Notes under the pieces: generated by a model
Seen by the model: the letters and a program-made list of their open reading frames with translations, nothing else
Told to the model about the DNA's origin: nothing
Database searches by the model: none
Assembly (NCBI RefSeq): GCF_004295125.1
Contig: NZ_CP036170.1
Span: 3,350,501 to 3,414,500 of the forward strand
Direction of reading: 5' to 3'
Origin: [Clostridium] scindens ATCC 35704
GTDB lineage: Bacteria; Bacillota; Clostridia; Lachnospirales; Lachnospiraceae
Length of the DNA stretch: 64,000 bases
Shown here: piece by piece, positions 18,028 through 28,030 of the stretch
How positions within the stretch are numbered: the first letter of the stretch is position 1
How the letters are laid out: each line of letters begins with the position of its first letter
Position numbers and translations under genes: made by a program

Positions 18028-18798
18028 TTATTTTTCTTCCGGAAATTCTCCAATATCAAAGGTAATTGTCTCAGTTGTCTCGGAATAATTTTCTAAATGA
18101 AGAGTTCCTTCCTGATCTCCCAGTTTTTCCATGATTGGTGCAATCTGCGCAATCTGCTCGGAAGATACGTTTTTCCCTAGGCTTACGCATACTTTTCCGA
18201 TATGCAGATAGATCTTGTCATCCTTACATACAATACGATCCGTAGACAGATGATACTTCACGACTTCCTTGGACGTCTCCAGTATTTCTTCAAATATCCT
18301 GGTATCATCGCTCCTTAACTGCTTGTACAGCTTAATATCCTTTACCTCGATCCCCTCGATGCATGGCAGGCCCTCGATCAGGGAAGACGACTCTGAAACC
18401 ACCAACCCCGCCTTGTCAAAATATGCATAATCCTCTCCATTGCGCACATATCCTACGATGGGCTTCTCCTTCACTGTAACCTTGAGTACCCAAGGAGCCT
18501 TAAGCCCAACTTCCATGCTTTCCAGGCATGGGAGCTGCTCTCCGTATCCCAGCGCGTATTTTCCAAGAATATACAGCGTATTAATGGAATACTTATCACT
18601 TTGCACCGTATCGGCGATCTCCTGATCCGTGCAGTATTCATTGCCGCTGATCTCTATCTTCTGTACATAAAAAAGAATCAGAACGCCCAGCGCGATAATC
18701 GCGATTCCCAGCAGAAGGACCACCAGCGCGTACAGGCGGTGGGACTTCTTCTTTCTTTTTCCCGGCTTTTCCTCTTTCTGACGCTTTTCTTTTCCCAT
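18028..18798 (-). CDS. ftsQ: Cell division protein FtsQ/DivIB
   Basis: 256 residues. A very basic cytoplasmic N-terminus (MGKEKRQKEEKPGKRKKKSH) is followed by one membrane segment (about 25-47: LVVLLLGIAIIALGVLILFYV) and an extracellular POTRA domain starting KIEISGNEYCTDQEIADTV. The later part (GLVVSESSSLIEGLPCIEGIE) matches the FtsQ beta domain. It stabilises the divisome at the septum. It lies between ftsW and ftsZ; murG, which often precedes it, is missing. Confidence 0.88.
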   Translation of the reverse strand: MGKEKRQKEEKPGKRKKKSHRLYALVVLLLGIAIIALGVLILFYVQKIEISGNEYCTDQEIADTVQSDKYSINTLYILGKYALGYGEQLPCLESMEVGLKAPWVLKVTVKEKPIVGYVRNGEDYAYFDKAGLVVSESSSLIEGLPCIEGIEVKDIKLYKQLRSDDTRIFEEILETSKEVVKYHLSTDRIVCKDDKIYLHIGKVCVSLGKNVSSEQIAQIAPIMEKLGDQEGTLHLENYSETTETITFDIGEFPEEK

Positions 18799-18837
18799 GG
18801 TATATACTCCCTTTTTATTCTTTTCATCTTATCTGTT

Positions 18838-19926
18838 CTATTTTACCAGAGAAGACACGCTTAGTACAAGCCCCATTTCCAAAAGCAGGAACACCAGCGA
18901 CGTTCCCCCGTAGCTGACGAAGGGAAGCGTAATTCCCGTATTGGGTATGGTATTGGTTACCACTGCTATATTAAGGATGACCTGGATCATCATATGCGCC
19001 ATGGCTCCCGTCGCGATCAGGGCTCCGAACAAGTCCCTGGAGTGGGTGGCGATCACGAAAAATCTCCAGATAAGGATCAGGAACAGGATTAAGACAAATC
19101 CTGCCCCGAACAGTCCCAGTTCTTCGCAGATAATCGAGAAGATCATATCATTCTGAGCCTCCGGGACGAAACCCAGTTTCTGGACGCTCTGGCCAATCCC
19201 CCGTCCAAACAGGCCTCCGGAGCCAATGGCATAGAGTCCCTGCAAGGTCTGGTATCCTTTCTCATATGCCTCCGGATTCCTCCAGATGGCAAGGCGCTCC
19301 AGACGGTAACTCTCAAGCGCCAGGAAGATCGTCATGAATCCAATGCCCAAAAGCCCCATGAACACAAACTGCCCGTACTTAGGGCTGGCCACGAATACCA
19401 GGATGACTCCGATGCCCAGAATGATGATGGCCGTGCTCAAGTTGCTGGCTCCTACAAGGCCGACGATGGGCAGGATCATAGCCATAACCTTGATCATCGT
19501 ACGCATCTTTCCCATATTCTTTATATCCTTCGTTATCACATGGGCCAGAAACAATATCACCGCAACCTTGGCAAATTCGGAAGGCTGAAAAGAAAAAGGC
19601 CCCAAAGACAACCATCTTTTGGACCCATTATACTCATCGCCTACAAATAAGACTGCAACCGACAAAAGGATTGCCGTAAAGTATCCCAGCACAGCCACAT
19701 GCCTCCACCAGTGATAGTCCATATTGGCCACCACAAACATCCCGGCAATACCCAGAAGCATGGCAAAAGCCTGCTTCTTCAGATAGTAAAATGAATCATG
19801 GAACTTTACTTCTCCGTTGTATGCACTCGTACTATACAGGATCACCAAGCCCATGATGATAAGAAGAAGTAACGCAGCAAGAAGCGTATAATCATGCTTC
19901 GAATTTCTTTTTTTAGATTGTGCCAA
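18838..19926 (-). CDS. ftsW: FtsW-family peptidoglycan glycosyltransferase of the dcw cluster
   Basis: 362 residues, ten predicted membrane helices. SEDS motifs are present: the catalytic Asp region WLSLGPFSFQPSEFAKVAVIL, LQGLYAIGSGGLFGRGIGQS, AQNDMIFSIICEELG, and NTGITLPFVSYGGTS near the end. With its class B PBP partner it polymerises septal glycan from lipid II. It lies 13 bp after murD. A second member of the family is at 29400..30557. Which one serves division and which serves spore cortex (SpoVE) cannot be decided from sequence alone. Confidence 0.92.
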   Translation of the reverse strand: MAQSKKRNSKHDYTLLAALLLLIIMGLVILYSTSAYNGEVKFHDSFYYLKKQAFAMLLGIAGMFVVANMDYHWWRHVAVLGYFTAILLSVAVLFVGDEYNGSKRWLSLGPFSFQPSEFAKVAVILFLAHVITKDIKNMGKMRTMIKVMAMILPIVGLVGASNLSTAIIILGIGVILVFVASPKYGQFVFMGLLGIGFMTIFLALESYRLERLAIWRNPEAYEKGYQTLQGLYAIGSGGLFGRGIGQSVQKLGFVPEAQNDMIFSIICEELGLFGAGFVLILFLILIWRFFVIATHSRDLFGALIATGAMAHMMIQVILNIAVVTNTIPNTGITLPFVSYGGTSLVFLLLEMGLVLSVSSLVK

Positions 19927-19939
19927 TCTATGCCACTCC

Positions 19940-21292
19940 TTATAAGGAATTTACAATCTCTTTGAACTTCTCTCCGCGTACTTCATAACTTGGGAACATA
20001 TCCCAGCTTGCGCATGCCGGCGATAGCAGTACTGCATCCCCTGGCATGGCGATCTTCGCTGCCGTAAGCACCGCCTCTTCAAATGTATCTGCAAACAGGT
20101 AATCCTTGAATCCGCAGGCATTTGCATCTTTTGCGATCTTCTCTTTCGTTGCCCCAAGAAGCACCAGTTTTTTCACTTTTCCGTCAAAACTTTCAATCCA
20201 ATCCGTGTAGGCGGAATCCTTGTCGTATCCTCCTCCGATCAGCACCGTCGGCCTGTTCATGGCCTGGATGCCCTTGATCGCGGCATCTGGGTTGGTACCC
20301 TTGGAATCATTGTAATAGGCGACCCCGTTCTTCTCCGTCACATATTCGATCCTATGCTCTACTCCCTTGAACTCCTTGATGCTTTTGCGGATGGTCTCCA
20401 TAGGCACGCCATAAACATAAGCCATGGCAACGGCTGCCATTACGTTCTCGTAATTATGGGTTCCAAGAAGCTGCAGTTCATCTACGCGGCATACGCTGAC
20501 TTCTTCGCCGTCCCTATAGATGATATTGCCATCCTCAAGATAGATTCCCTTTTCTAGTTTACGCTGGCTGCTGAAATATAGAACCTGTGCTTTGACTTTC
20601 TTTCCAAATTCTCTTGTCAGGCCGTCTTCATAATTCAGGATGCAATAGTCCTGCGGGCCCTGATTTCTGGCAATATTCTTTTTCGCGTTCACATAGGCTT
20701 CCATGGTATGGTGTCGATTGAGATGATCCGGCGTAAAGTTAAGAATCGCGCTCACCTTCGGGCGAAAGTCCACGATGCTTTCCAACTGGAAACTGCTCAT
20801 CTCGGCTACCGTAATCGTATTTTCATTCATCTGTCCTGCCACGGCCGTATAGGGATTGCCTATATTGCCGACAATGTATACATCATCCTGGTAATTCTTC
20901 ATGATCTCGCCCAGCAGGGAGGTCGTCGTGGTCTTCCCATTGGTGCCGGTGATCGCCAGAACATCGCCTTTGCCAAACGCATAGGCAAGTTCTACCTCGC
21001 CGATCACCTGGATGCCCCGCTTTCTCATCTCTTCCACCACGGGAAGGTCTGTAGGAACGCCGGGACTTAAGATTACCATATCCAGGCCATCCAGCAGATC
21101 TTCCGGAAAACTTCCCAGTACCACCGATGTCTTCGGGCCTCCCCCAAGGCTGCTTAGCAGTCCTGCTTTATCCAATTTCTCATTGCCGTCATACAGCACC
21201 ACCTGCGCGCCATGCTGCGCAAGCAGCTTTGCTGCTCCTATTCCACTGATTCCAGATCCAAACACCAGGAATTTTCTCTCTTTTACTTCCAT
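19940..21292 (-). CDS. murD: UDP-N-acetylmuramoylalanine-D-glutamate ligase
   Basis: 450 residues, usual length. An N-terminal Rossmann part (VFGSGISGIGAAKLLAQHGA), the central ATPase with AITGTNGKTTTTSLLGEI, ILNFTPDHLNRH, and the C-terminal domain with YYNDSKGTNPDAAIKGI and LLSPACASWDMF. It adds D-Glu to UDP-MurNAc-L-Ala in the cytoplasm. Flanked by mraY (10 bp) and ftsW. It is the only Mur ligase in the cluster; murE and murF must be elsewhere. Confidence 0.97.
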   Translation of the reverse strand: MEVKERKFLVFGSGISGIGAAKLLAQHGAQVVLYDGNEKLDKAGLLSSLGGGPKTSVVLGSFPEDLLDGLDMVILSPGVPTDLPVVEEMRKRGIQVIGEVELAYAFGKGDVLAITGTNGKTTTTSLLGEIMKNYQDDVYIVGNIGNPYTAVAGQMNENTITVAEMSSFQLESIVDFRPKVSAILNFTPDHLNRHHTMEAYVNAKKNIARNQGPQDYCILNYEDGLTREFGKKVKAQVLYFSSQRKLEKGIYLEDGNIIYRDGEEVSVCRVDELQLLGTHNYENVMAAVAMAYVYGVPMETIRKSIKEFKGVEHRIEYVTEKNGVAYYNDSKGTNPDAAIKGIQAMNRPTVLIGGGYDKDSAYTDWIESFDGKVKKLVLLGATKEKIAKDANACGFKDYLFADTFEEAVLTAAKIAMPGDAVLLSPACASWDMFPSYEVRGEKFKEIVNSL

Positions 21293-21302
21293 AGATATCC
21301 TC

Positions 21303-22259
21303 CTACATAGCCATTAATGCAATCAGGCACAGGATTGCCGTAATAATAGAAAATACTGCCACAACCTTTGTCTCAGACCATCCGCACAGTTCAAAATGAT
21401 GATGTATCGGCGCCATCTTAAAGAACCTCTTGCCGCCGGTCTTTTTAAAATATGTCACCTGGATTATGACAGATACCACTTCCACCAGATACACCAGGCC
21501 TACAATAATGATAAATATGGGCATCTGCAGCATATATGCCGTGGAAGCCACGAATCCTCCCAACGCCAGGGATCCCGTATCTCCCATGAACACGCTGGCC
21601 GGATATACATTGAACAGCAGGAAGCCAAGAAGCGCTCCTACCACCGCGCACGTAATCGGCGAGATGCCACTCTTGGTTCCGATTGCAACCACCGTGAAGA
21701 ATGTGGCTACCAGCACGGTAACGCTGGAAGCAAGGCCATCCAGGCCGTCTGTAAAGTTTACGCCGTTTACGGTTCCGATTACCGCAATGAACATGACCGG
21801 AACTGCAAGCCAGCCTATATTCAGATATTTTCCGCCGGAAAACGGAAGCAGCATCGCAAGGGATACATCCGTAAATTTCAGGATATAGAATGCAAAGATG
21901 GCGGTAACAACAATCTGCAGGGCCATCTTCTGCTTCGGGTATAATCCGTCCGAGCGCCTCATCACCACTTTCAGGTAATCATCCAAAAAGCCAATCAAGC
22001 CAAATCCCAAGGTTACAAATAATATAGGAAGGATTTTGGGATAATCCTTGATGTAGAACACAGAAGTAATCACAATACTCAGAAGTATAATGACGCCTCC
22101 CATGGTAGGCGTCCCTGCCTTCTTAAGATGGGACTTTACGCCGTCTTCCCGCTCTGTCTGGCCCATCTTAAGCCTTCTTAATATCGGTATGATCACCGGC
22201 CCCATAATTACGCACAATGCAAAGGATATCAACACTGGTATAAATACTTTATAATCCAT
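21303..22259 (-). CDS. mraY: Phospho-N-acetylmuramoyl-pentapeptide transferase
   Basis: 318 residues, ten membrane helices. MraY motifs: KAGTPTMGGVIIL, the Asp pair GFLDDYLKV, NGVNFTDGLDGLASS, VFMGDTGSLALGGF, and the histidine loop MAPIHHHFELCGWSETKVV. It makes lipid I at the inner face of the membrane from UDP-MurNAc-pentapeptide and undecaprenyl phosphate. Second-step enzyme of the cluster, between the PBP genes and murD. Confidence 0.98.
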   Translation of the reverse strand: MDYKVFIPVLISFALCVIMGPVIIPILRRLKMGQTEREDGVKSHLKKAGTPTMGGVIILLSIVITSVFYIKDYPKILPILFVTLGFGLIGFLDDYLKVVMRRSDGLYPKQKMALQIVVTAIFAFYILKFTDVSLAMLLPFSGGKYLNIGWLAVPVMFIAVIGTVNGVNFTDGLDGLASSVTVLVATFFTVVAIGTKSGISPITCAVVGALLGFLLFNVYPASVFMGDTGSLALGGFVASTAYMLQMPIFIIIVGLVYLVEVVSVIIQVTYFKKTGGKRFFKMAPIHHHFELCGWSETKVVAVFSIITAILCLIALMAM

Positions 22260-22325
22260 AATCCACCTCTTCGTCTCTTTTGTTAATCAGGCAATTTCTT
22301 AACCTTACCTAGTATACTTCATTTC

Positions 22326-24050
22326 CTATTGTTTTTCAATGCCAAGATAGGGCAATATATTCTCAAATATGTTCCCTATGACAGGCGCTGCGATCGTCCC
22401 GCCATAATAGACTCCCTGCGGATTATATATGACGCACATCCCCAGCACCTGCGGGTTATCCGCAGGTGCAAACCCAATGAACGAAGAGATATATTTATTG
22501 GCGCTTCGTGGCAGCGTCTGGGAGGTAGCCGTCTTCCCGCCTATCCGGAAACCTTCCACCTTGGCGTTTTTCCCGGATCCTTCGGATACCACGCTCTCCA
22601 GAAGCATGCGCATGGTAGCGGAAGTCTCTTCTGATACGATATTCTTTTTTTCTTTGTAGCGGAACTCTTCTATTTCTTTTCCTTTCGAATCCAGGACCCT
22701 TACCCCGAAGTGGGGCGTCACTCTTCTTCCCCCGTTGATTAAGGAACTGACCGTAGTTGCCATCTGCATCGGGGTAATCTGGAAAGACTGGCCAAAACTC
22801 ATCGTCGCCAGTTCCACAAGCCCTATATTCTCCTTCTTATGCATGATCGTTCCTGCCTCGCCCGGAAGGTCTACGCCTGTCATATCCATCAGCCCGAACT
22901 GCCCGAAATAGTCGTAGAACCGGTCCACTCCCAGCCTCAGCCCGATATCAATGAATACAGGATTGCAAGAATTCTGAATGCCCTGGACAAAAGTCTCTGA
23001 TCCATGCCCTCCTACTTTATGGCAGCGGATCTTGCGATCCTCCACCACCCGGTATCCGGGACAGCTGAATGTATCATCCAGATGAACCACGCCTTCCTCC
23101 AGGCAGGCGGATGCAGTGATGATCTTAAAGGTGGAGCCTGGCTCATAGGTATCATTGATACATCCATTCCTCCACATCTGGTTCAAGGCTTCCTGCTTCT
23201 TTTCATCCGTCATAGAATCGCCGCTTTCTCCCGAATTCAAGGTGAAGGGCTCGTTCAGGTTGAACTCAGGCACATTTACCATGGCAAGTATCTCCCCGTT
23301 CTGCGGATTCATAAGCAGGATAGCCACCTTGTCTGCCTGCTTTTCTTCCATTACCTTTTCCGCCATCTGCTGGGCATACATCTGGATATTATAATCCAGG
23401 CTTACCTGAAGCGTATTTCCCGCTACCGGCTCCACCCTGTCTTCCGCCACCCCGTCAAGTTCCACGCCTCTGGCATCCGTTGTCGTCAATATCGTTCCAT
23501 TAATTCCCTTTAAATATTCCTCATACTTTACCTCGAGTCCGATAATTCCCTGGTTATCTCCGCCGGTAAATCCAAGGACCTTGGAGGCCAGTTCGTTATA
23601 AGGATAGTATCGTTTGAAATCTTCATCCACCTTCACGCCTTCCAATTCCAGGTTTCGAATCTTATCCCCGGTAGCCTTATCCACATTCGCCTTGATCCGC
23701 TCCATAGAAGACACCTTCTCCACCCTGGCTCGCACCGTCGTCTCGTCCATCTCAAGGGCAGCGGAAAGTTCCCGGATTACGGTTTCCGGATCTTTTACCT
23801 GGCTATGGATCACAGAGATGGTACAGACCGTCTTATTAGTAGCCAGGACGGTGCCTCCCGCATCCACAATCTCTCCTCTGGCCGCCTTGATCTCCCGCTC
23901 CCTCTCATGAAGGGCTTCCGCCTTCTTCTGGTAGTACTGGGCATCAAATACCATCAGATAGACCAGCCTCCCCACCAGCGCCAGAATGATTGCAGCCGCG
24001 CAGATGAATACTACGAATATCTTTTTCTTGTTATACGTTTTATTCTTCAT
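22326..24050 (-). CDS. Class B penicillin-binding protein with an unusual KTA motif
   Basis: 574 residues. One N-terminal membrane segment (about 9-31), a dimerisation domain (about 50-190), and the transpeptidase domain with SxxK in GSTFKIIT and SxN in SCN. The third motif reads GGKTATSQTLP where most class B PBPs have KTGTA, so the glycine after K-T is alanine. It crosslinks septal or spore-cortex peptidoglycan as a partner of an FtsW-type enzyme. It lies 62 bp after the larger PBP, on the same strand. I cannot say which of the two is FtsI/PbpB and which is SpoVD; neither shows a clear C-terminal PASTA domain. Confidence 0.88.
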   Translation of the reverse strand: MKNKTYNKKKIFVVFICAAAIILALVGRLVYLMVFDAQYYQKKAEALHEREREIKAARGEIVDAGGTVLATNKTVCTISVIHSQVKDPETVIRELSAALEMDETTVRARVEKVSSMERIKANVDKATGDKIRNLELEGVKVDEDFKRYYPYNELASKVLGFTGGDNQGIIGLEVKYEEYLKGINGTILTTTDARGVELDGVAEDRVEPVAGNTLQVSLDYNIQMYAQQMAEKVMEEKQADKVAILLMNPQNGEILAMVNVPEFNLNEPFTLNSGESGDSMTDEKKQEALNQMWRNGCINDTYEPGSTFKIITASACLEEGVVHLDDTFSCPGYRVVEDRKIRCHKVGGHGSETFVQGIQNSCNPVFIDIGLRLGVDRFYDYFGQFGLMDMTGVDLPGEAGTIMHKKENIGLVELATMSFGQSFQITPMQMATTVSSLINGGRRVTPHFGVRVLDSKGKEIEEFRYKEKKNIVSEETSATMRMLLESVVSEGSGKNAKVEGFRIGGKTATSQTLPRSANKYISSFIGFAPADNPQVLGMCVIYNPQGVYYGGTIAAPVIGNIFENILPYLGIEKQ

Positions 24051-24112
24051 ATTGAAAAAACCTCACAAAAGCCGTTTCTATAATTTATTATGGCTTTTGT
24101 AAGGTTATTCAG

Positions 24113-25960
24113 CTAATTTCCCTCAGCGTCCGCTGATTTTTCTATTCCCAGATAAGGGAAGATCTCCGTCATGATCTTGGAGGACAGTTCCGTCGCATAG
24201 GAACTAGAGGCCTGTCCCGGCACATTCGGCTCATCTACGACTACATATACCACTACCTCCGGATTTTCCTGGGGCGCATATCCGATGAAAGATACCAGAT
24301 ACTTTCCGTTGCCCCTGGGCAGTTTCTCCGCTGTTCCCGTCTTACCGCCCACATCATAGCCTTCTACAGCTGCCAGGGAGCCAGTACCTTCCTGAACAAC
24401 GCCCAGCATATAATCTTTCAAGATATCGCTGGTCTCCTTGGATACCGTCTTTTTCATCAATACAGGATCCCTGTTCTCCGTCACATTGCCGTTGTCATCC
24501 TGTATCTGTTTTACCACATGGGGCTTATAATAGTCCCCTCCATTGATCAGTGAGCTGAAAGCAGCCACCATCTGGGTCATCGTCACATTAAAGTTCTGGC
24601 CAAATGCGTTGGTAGCAAGGCTGGCCGCATCCATATTCTCAGGCGTATACAGAAGTCCTTCGGTAGATCCTTCTCCCGGAAGGTCAATCCCGGTATATTC
24701 CCCAAATCCAAATAGTTTCTGATAACGGCAGAATTCTTCCGTGCCAATGCTCTGGCCGATTTCCATCAGCGCGACGTTGCAGGAATTTTCAAGAGACTGC
24801 TTCAAAGTCTGCGGGCCGTGTCCATCCCTGTTGCTGCAGTGGATGTCGTGGTCGCCTACATGAAGCACGCCGCCGCATACATAATTCTCGTCCCCGGTCA
24901 GAATCCCGGTTTCCAGTCCCGCGGCAATGGTAAATGGCTTGAATGTGGAGCCTGGCTCGTAGGTATCGCTGATGCAGAAATTATTCCACAGTTCATTCAG
25001 CTTTTCAATCTTTTCATCATCCGGCATTGCGGCGAGTTCTTCTTCCGAGTAATATTTCGACATATCCCTTGGATTGTTCAAGTCATAATTCGGATAGGAG
25101 GCTTCTGCAAGGATCTCTCCATTTTGAGGATTCATTACGATAACCGCCGTATTCTTGCTTCCCTCGCCCGGAGTCGTCTCATTCTTGTGCTCATCATTAA
25201 ATTCCAGAATGTGCTTTTCCACGATATTCTGCACCTGGAGGTCAATGGTAGAAACCACTGTGCTGCCGTTATCAGCCTCCTTGACCGTACGCTCGAAGGA
25301 GGAACTATCATCCAGATACCCATACTCTCTTCCATCCGTTCCATTGAGGATGGAATTATAGGATGCCTCGATTCCATTGCTGCCTACGTTTCCATCGACG
25401 GTAAAGCCGATAACATCGCTGGCAAGCGTGTTGTAAGGATACGTCCTGATATAGTCTTCCTCCAGCCAGATTCCCTTCACATCCGGATATTTCTTGTCAT
25501 CCTTGTCTATTTTCTCAAATTCCTTTGCCTTGGCGTAATCCACGCCTTTCTGCAATATATTATATCTGCTGGACGGGCTCTTATCCATCAGTTCCCGTAC
25601 CTTGTCTTCTTCGATTCCAAAACAGTCCTTCAGCACTTCAATCGTCGGCTCGATATAATCCTTATCGCTCATCATAACCTTCACATCCAGGATCACGTTA
25701 TAGACCCTTTCGCTGGTTGCCATCTTCGTACCGTTGCGGTCCACGATATCTCCCCTTTTAAAAGGAATGGTCCTGCTGTCATACTGCTGCTGATCCAGAA
25801 CCACCTTCGTGTACTTGTCTCCGCTGGCTGCGTTGATATAGGTTATTCTGCCAACTAAGAAAACAAAAGCTAGTACAATTGCCACGAAGAGCATTACTAG
25901 CTTTTTTTGCATTCGTTTGGAAAATCTTTTCTTAAAGAAAGTTTTTGTCTGTTTTGCCAT
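24113..25960 (-). CDS. Class B penicillin-binding protein (FtsI/SpoVD type)
   Basis: 615 residues. A basic N-terminus (MAKQTKTFFKKRFSKRMQKK) and one membrane segment (about 21-42), the pedestal region with IPFKRGDIVDRNG, and the transpeptidase domain: PGSTFKPFTI (SxxK), SLENSCN (SxN) and the normal GGKTGTAEKLPRG. It follows the ftsL-like gene by 8 bp, the usual ftsL-ftsI order, and so is the better candidate for the division PBP. It lacks an obvious PASTA domain. Between it and the next PBP gene there is a 9-bp hairpin (ACAAAAGCC at 24065..24073, complement 24092..24100) that may damp read-through. Confidence 0.9.
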   Translation of the reverse strand: MAKQTKTFFKKRFSKRMQKKLVMLFVAIVLAFVFLVGRITYINAASGDKYTKVVLDQQQYDSRTIPFKRGDIVDRNGTKMATSERVYNVILDVKVMMSDKDYIEPTIEVLKDCFGIEEDKVRELMDKSPSSRYNILQKGVDYAKAKEFEKIDKDDKKYPDVKGIWLEEDYIRTYPYNTLASDVIGFTVDGNVGSNGIEASYNSILNGTDGREYGYLDDSSSFERTVKEADNGSTVVSTIDLQVQNIVEKHILEFNDEHKNETTPGEGSKNTAVIVMNPQNGEILAEASYPNYDLNNPRDMSKYYSEEELAAMPDDEKIEKLNELWNNFCISDTYEPGSTFKPFTIAAGLETGILTGDENYVCGGVLHVGDHDIHCSNRDGHGPQTLKQSLENSCNVALMEIGQSIGTEEFCRYQKLFGFGEYTGIDLPGEGSTEGLLYTPENMDAASLATNAFGQNFNVTMTQMVAAFSSLINGGDYYKPHVVKQIQDDNGNVTENRDPVLMKKTVSKETSDILKDYMLGVVQEGTGSLAAVEGYDVGGKTGTAEKLPRGNGKYLVSFIGYAPQENPEVVVYVVVDEPNVPGQASSSYATELSSKIMTEIFPYLGIEKSADAEGN

Positions 25961-25968
25961 ATTTCCAC

Positions 25969-26526
25969 CTATTTAGAATTCTTGTCTGACTGGGCAAGCA
26001 CCCCGTCTTCCGGAATGCTCTCATACTGCTTCACATAATCTGTGGCAGGGTTGTCATATTCTACAACCTGCTGTGGCGAAGCATATACCATTCCCAGATC
26101 CGTCTGCGCTTTATCGCGTATCTCGTCCAGATTGACGGAATCCATAATCGCATTATACTTGGTATTATTCTCTTCTTTCATATCCGCCAGTTCTTCCTGC
26201 ATCGCAGTAATGTTCTTGGAACGGCTGGTGATCCTGGACTGAAGCTGCACATAATTGACGCACACGATCAATGCCATCAATGCTGCTATTGTCAGGAAAA
26301 CCACGTACGCGGAACTCATATGGAGGGCTTGTCTCCTATTTCTGCGCACCTGGCGGCTTGTCCTTTTCACTGGTCTTTCGGGCGACTTTTCATGGCGTCT
26401 CGGCTCATATGCCGGCTTTGTTACCACATTGCCATATACATACATCTGTGCGGACGCGCTGTTTCTTTCACTGCTTCTTCTTGCGTACTGCTGTCTGCCT
26501 GCTGAATAATTCTGTCTTGCCGCCAT
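25969..26526 (-). CDS. ftsL: FtsL-like septum protein
   Basis: 185 residues from ATG 26526, preceded by AAAGGGGTG; the longer frame to 26562 would overlap rsmH. A long basic cytoplasmic part (about 1-85, RRHEKSPERPVKRTSRQVRRN) is followed by one membrane segment (about 87-107: VVFLTIAALMALIVCVNYVQL) and a coiled-coil (MQEELADMKEENNTKYNAI). The topology and position between rsmH and the PBP define it as FtsL-like; sequence conservation of this family is low. It would join the FtsQ (DivIB) complex at the septum. Confidence 0.75.
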   Translation of the reverse strand: MAARQNYSAGRQQYARRSSERNSASAQMYVYGNVVTKPAYEPRRHEKSPERPVKRTSRQVRRNRRQALHMSSAYVVFLTIAALMALIVCVNYVQLQSRITSRSKNITAMQEELADMKEENNTKYNAIMDSVNLDEIRDKAQTDLGMVYASPQQVVEYDNPATDYVKQYESIPEDGVLAQSDKNSK

Positions 26527-26562
26527 GTTTGTCACCCCTTTCTGTCTTCTATCTATCGGCAC

Positions 26563-27498
26563 TTATCTTCTCTCAAAGATACGAAGCTTCGCGCTCTTTG
26601 AGCGGCTGTTTGCCTCCATCTCATACTTGCTTGGAAGGATGGGCTTTCTAGTAACAATACTCCCCTTTGATACGTTCCCGCATACACATACAGGAAAATC
26701 CGGCGGACAGGTGCAAGGATTCTCATTCTTCTTGAATGCGCTCTTTACAATCCTGTCTTCCAGCGAGTGGAACGTGATAATGCATAGCCTTCCACCCGGA
26801 TTCAATAGTTCGATCATGTCGTCCAGTGTATCTCTTAGAACCTCCAGTTCCCGGTTCAATTCAATACGGATAGCCTGGAACGTCCGCTTTGCCGGATGCC
26901 CAGACTTCTTCTGGTACTTCATTGGTATGGCCCCTCTGATAATCTCTGTCAGCTGGCCTGTCGTCTCGATGGGACCTTTACCGCGCTGGGCTACGATATG
27001 TTTGGCAATGTTCTTGGCAAACTTATCCTCCCCGTAATCTCTGATCACACGGTAAAGATCCATCTCGCTGTAGTCATTGACGATGTCCCTGGCTGTCATT
27101 TTCTGACGTGTATCCATCCGCATGTCCAGAGGCGCATCTTCTCGATAGGAAAATCCACGTTCTGCCGTATCCAATTGATAAGATGATACGCCCAGATCCA
27201 GGATGATTCCGTCGACCTTGTCAATTCCCAGTTCATGGAGCCGCGACTTCATATCACAATAGTTGCTCCTGACTATGGTGACTTTCTCCCCGAAGTCATT
27301 TAAACGGGCGTCTGCAGCCTCGATGGCCGCCGCGTCCTGGTCTATTCCTATAATACTCCCCTTTGTTCCGAGGCGTGTGCATACTTCATAGGCATGTCCG
27401 CCTCCACCAAGCGTCCCATCTACATAGATGCCATCCGGCTTGATGTTTAATCCATTGATTGTCTCATCCAGTAATACTGACTTGTGCTCGAATTCCAT
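26563..27498 (-). CDS. rsmH: 16S rRNA (cytosine-1402-N4)-methyltransferase
   Basis: 311 residues. Family start [24 protein letters not shown]-binding [64 protein letters not shown], and the C-terminal [13 protein letters not shown]. It methylates C1402 of 16S rRNA. It lies 11 bp after mraZ, the invariant mraZ-rsmH pair that opens dcw clusters. Confidence 0.98.
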   Translation of the reverse strand: MEFEHKSVLLDETINGLNIKPDGIYVDGTLGGGGHAYEVCTRLGTKGSIIGIDQDAAAIEAADARLNDFGEKVTIVRSNYCDMKSRLHELGIDKVDGIILDLGVSSYQLDTAERGFSYREDAPLDMRMDTRQKMTARDIVNDYSEMDLYRVIRDYGEDKFAKNIAKHIVAQRGKGPIETTGQLTEIIRGAIPMKYQKKSGHPAKRTFQAIRIELNRELEVLRDTLDDMIELLNPGGRLCIITFHSLEDRIVKSAFKKNENPCTCPPDFPVCVCGNVSKGSIVTRKPILPSKYEMEANSRSKSAKLRIFERR

Positions 27499-27509
27499 AT
27501 CTTCTCCCT

Positions 27510-27950
27510 CTAGATACTGAATCCGCTGGCTTCCATATCAGATGCAATATCTTCAATGTTAAGTTCCACTTCAGCATTCTTTTCATCCCATCTTGCTTTG
27601 TCCCAAATCTCGGCACGCTTCCCCATGCCGATGAATACTACTTCTTTATCCAGTTTGGCAAAATCTCTCAAAACGGAAGGGACAAGCGTTCTTCCCTGCT
27701 TATCCAAGTCTCCGTCAGTTGCGCTTCCTATAAAGAAGTATGCAAGCGCGCGGGCTTTTTTATCTGTGGTCGTGGGTAAGGCGTTAAGTTTCTCTTCAAA
27801 GGTGTTCCATTCGTCTTCCGGGTATACATAGAGGCAATTTTCCATTCCTTTTGTTATGACGAAATGCTCCCCTAGATCGTCACGAAACTTGGCCGGAATG
27901 ATCAATCTGCCTTTTGCATCAATATTATGACTGTACTCTCCTTTCAACAT
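27510..27950 (-). CDS. mraZ: Transcription regulator MraZ
   Basis: 146 residues with two AbrB-like MraZ repeats: [20 protein letters not shown] with KFRDDLG, then [20 protein letters not shown]. MraZ forms rings and binds arrays of short direct repeats ahead of its own gene, repressing or tuning the dcw operon. Here such an array stands directly upstream (27979..28024), so autoregulation is likely. First gene of the cluster. Confidence 0.97.
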   Translation of the reverse strand: MLKGEYSHNIDAKGRLIIPAKFRDDLGEHFVITKGMENCLYVYPEDEWNTFEEKLNALPTTTDKKARALAYFFIGSATDGDLDKQGRTLVPSVLRDFAKLDKEVVFIGMGKRAEIWDKARWDEKNAEVELNIEDIASDMEASGFSI

Positions 27951-27978
27951 AAGAACTCACCTTCTCCCAGTGGTCTTC

Positions 27979-28024
27979 CACTTATCTACCACTTTGCTCC
28001 ACTTCTCACCACTTTCTACCACTT
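27979..28024 (-). promoter_or_regulatory. MraZ operator: five CCACTT (AAGTGG) boxes, 10-bp period
   Basis: On the minus strand AAGTGG occurs five times, at plus-strand positions 27979, 27989, 27999, 28009 and 28019, exactly 10 bp apart, between the promoter and the mraZ start codon. A sixth degenerate box may follow toward the gene (27961..27972). GTGG-type boxes with one-helical-turn spacing are the known binding pattern of MraZ. Confidence 0.85.
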
Positions 28025-28030
28025 GAAACC

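Noticed and set aside
24065-24100. Hairpin between the two PBP genes as a full terminator
   Set aside because: A 9-bp stem with an 18-base loop and a weak T tail; at most a partial stop within the cluster.
24818-25858. 346-codon plus-strand frame opposite the PBP gene
   Set aside because: Antisense shadow of a strongly conserved penicillin-binding protein; no family, no ribosome site.
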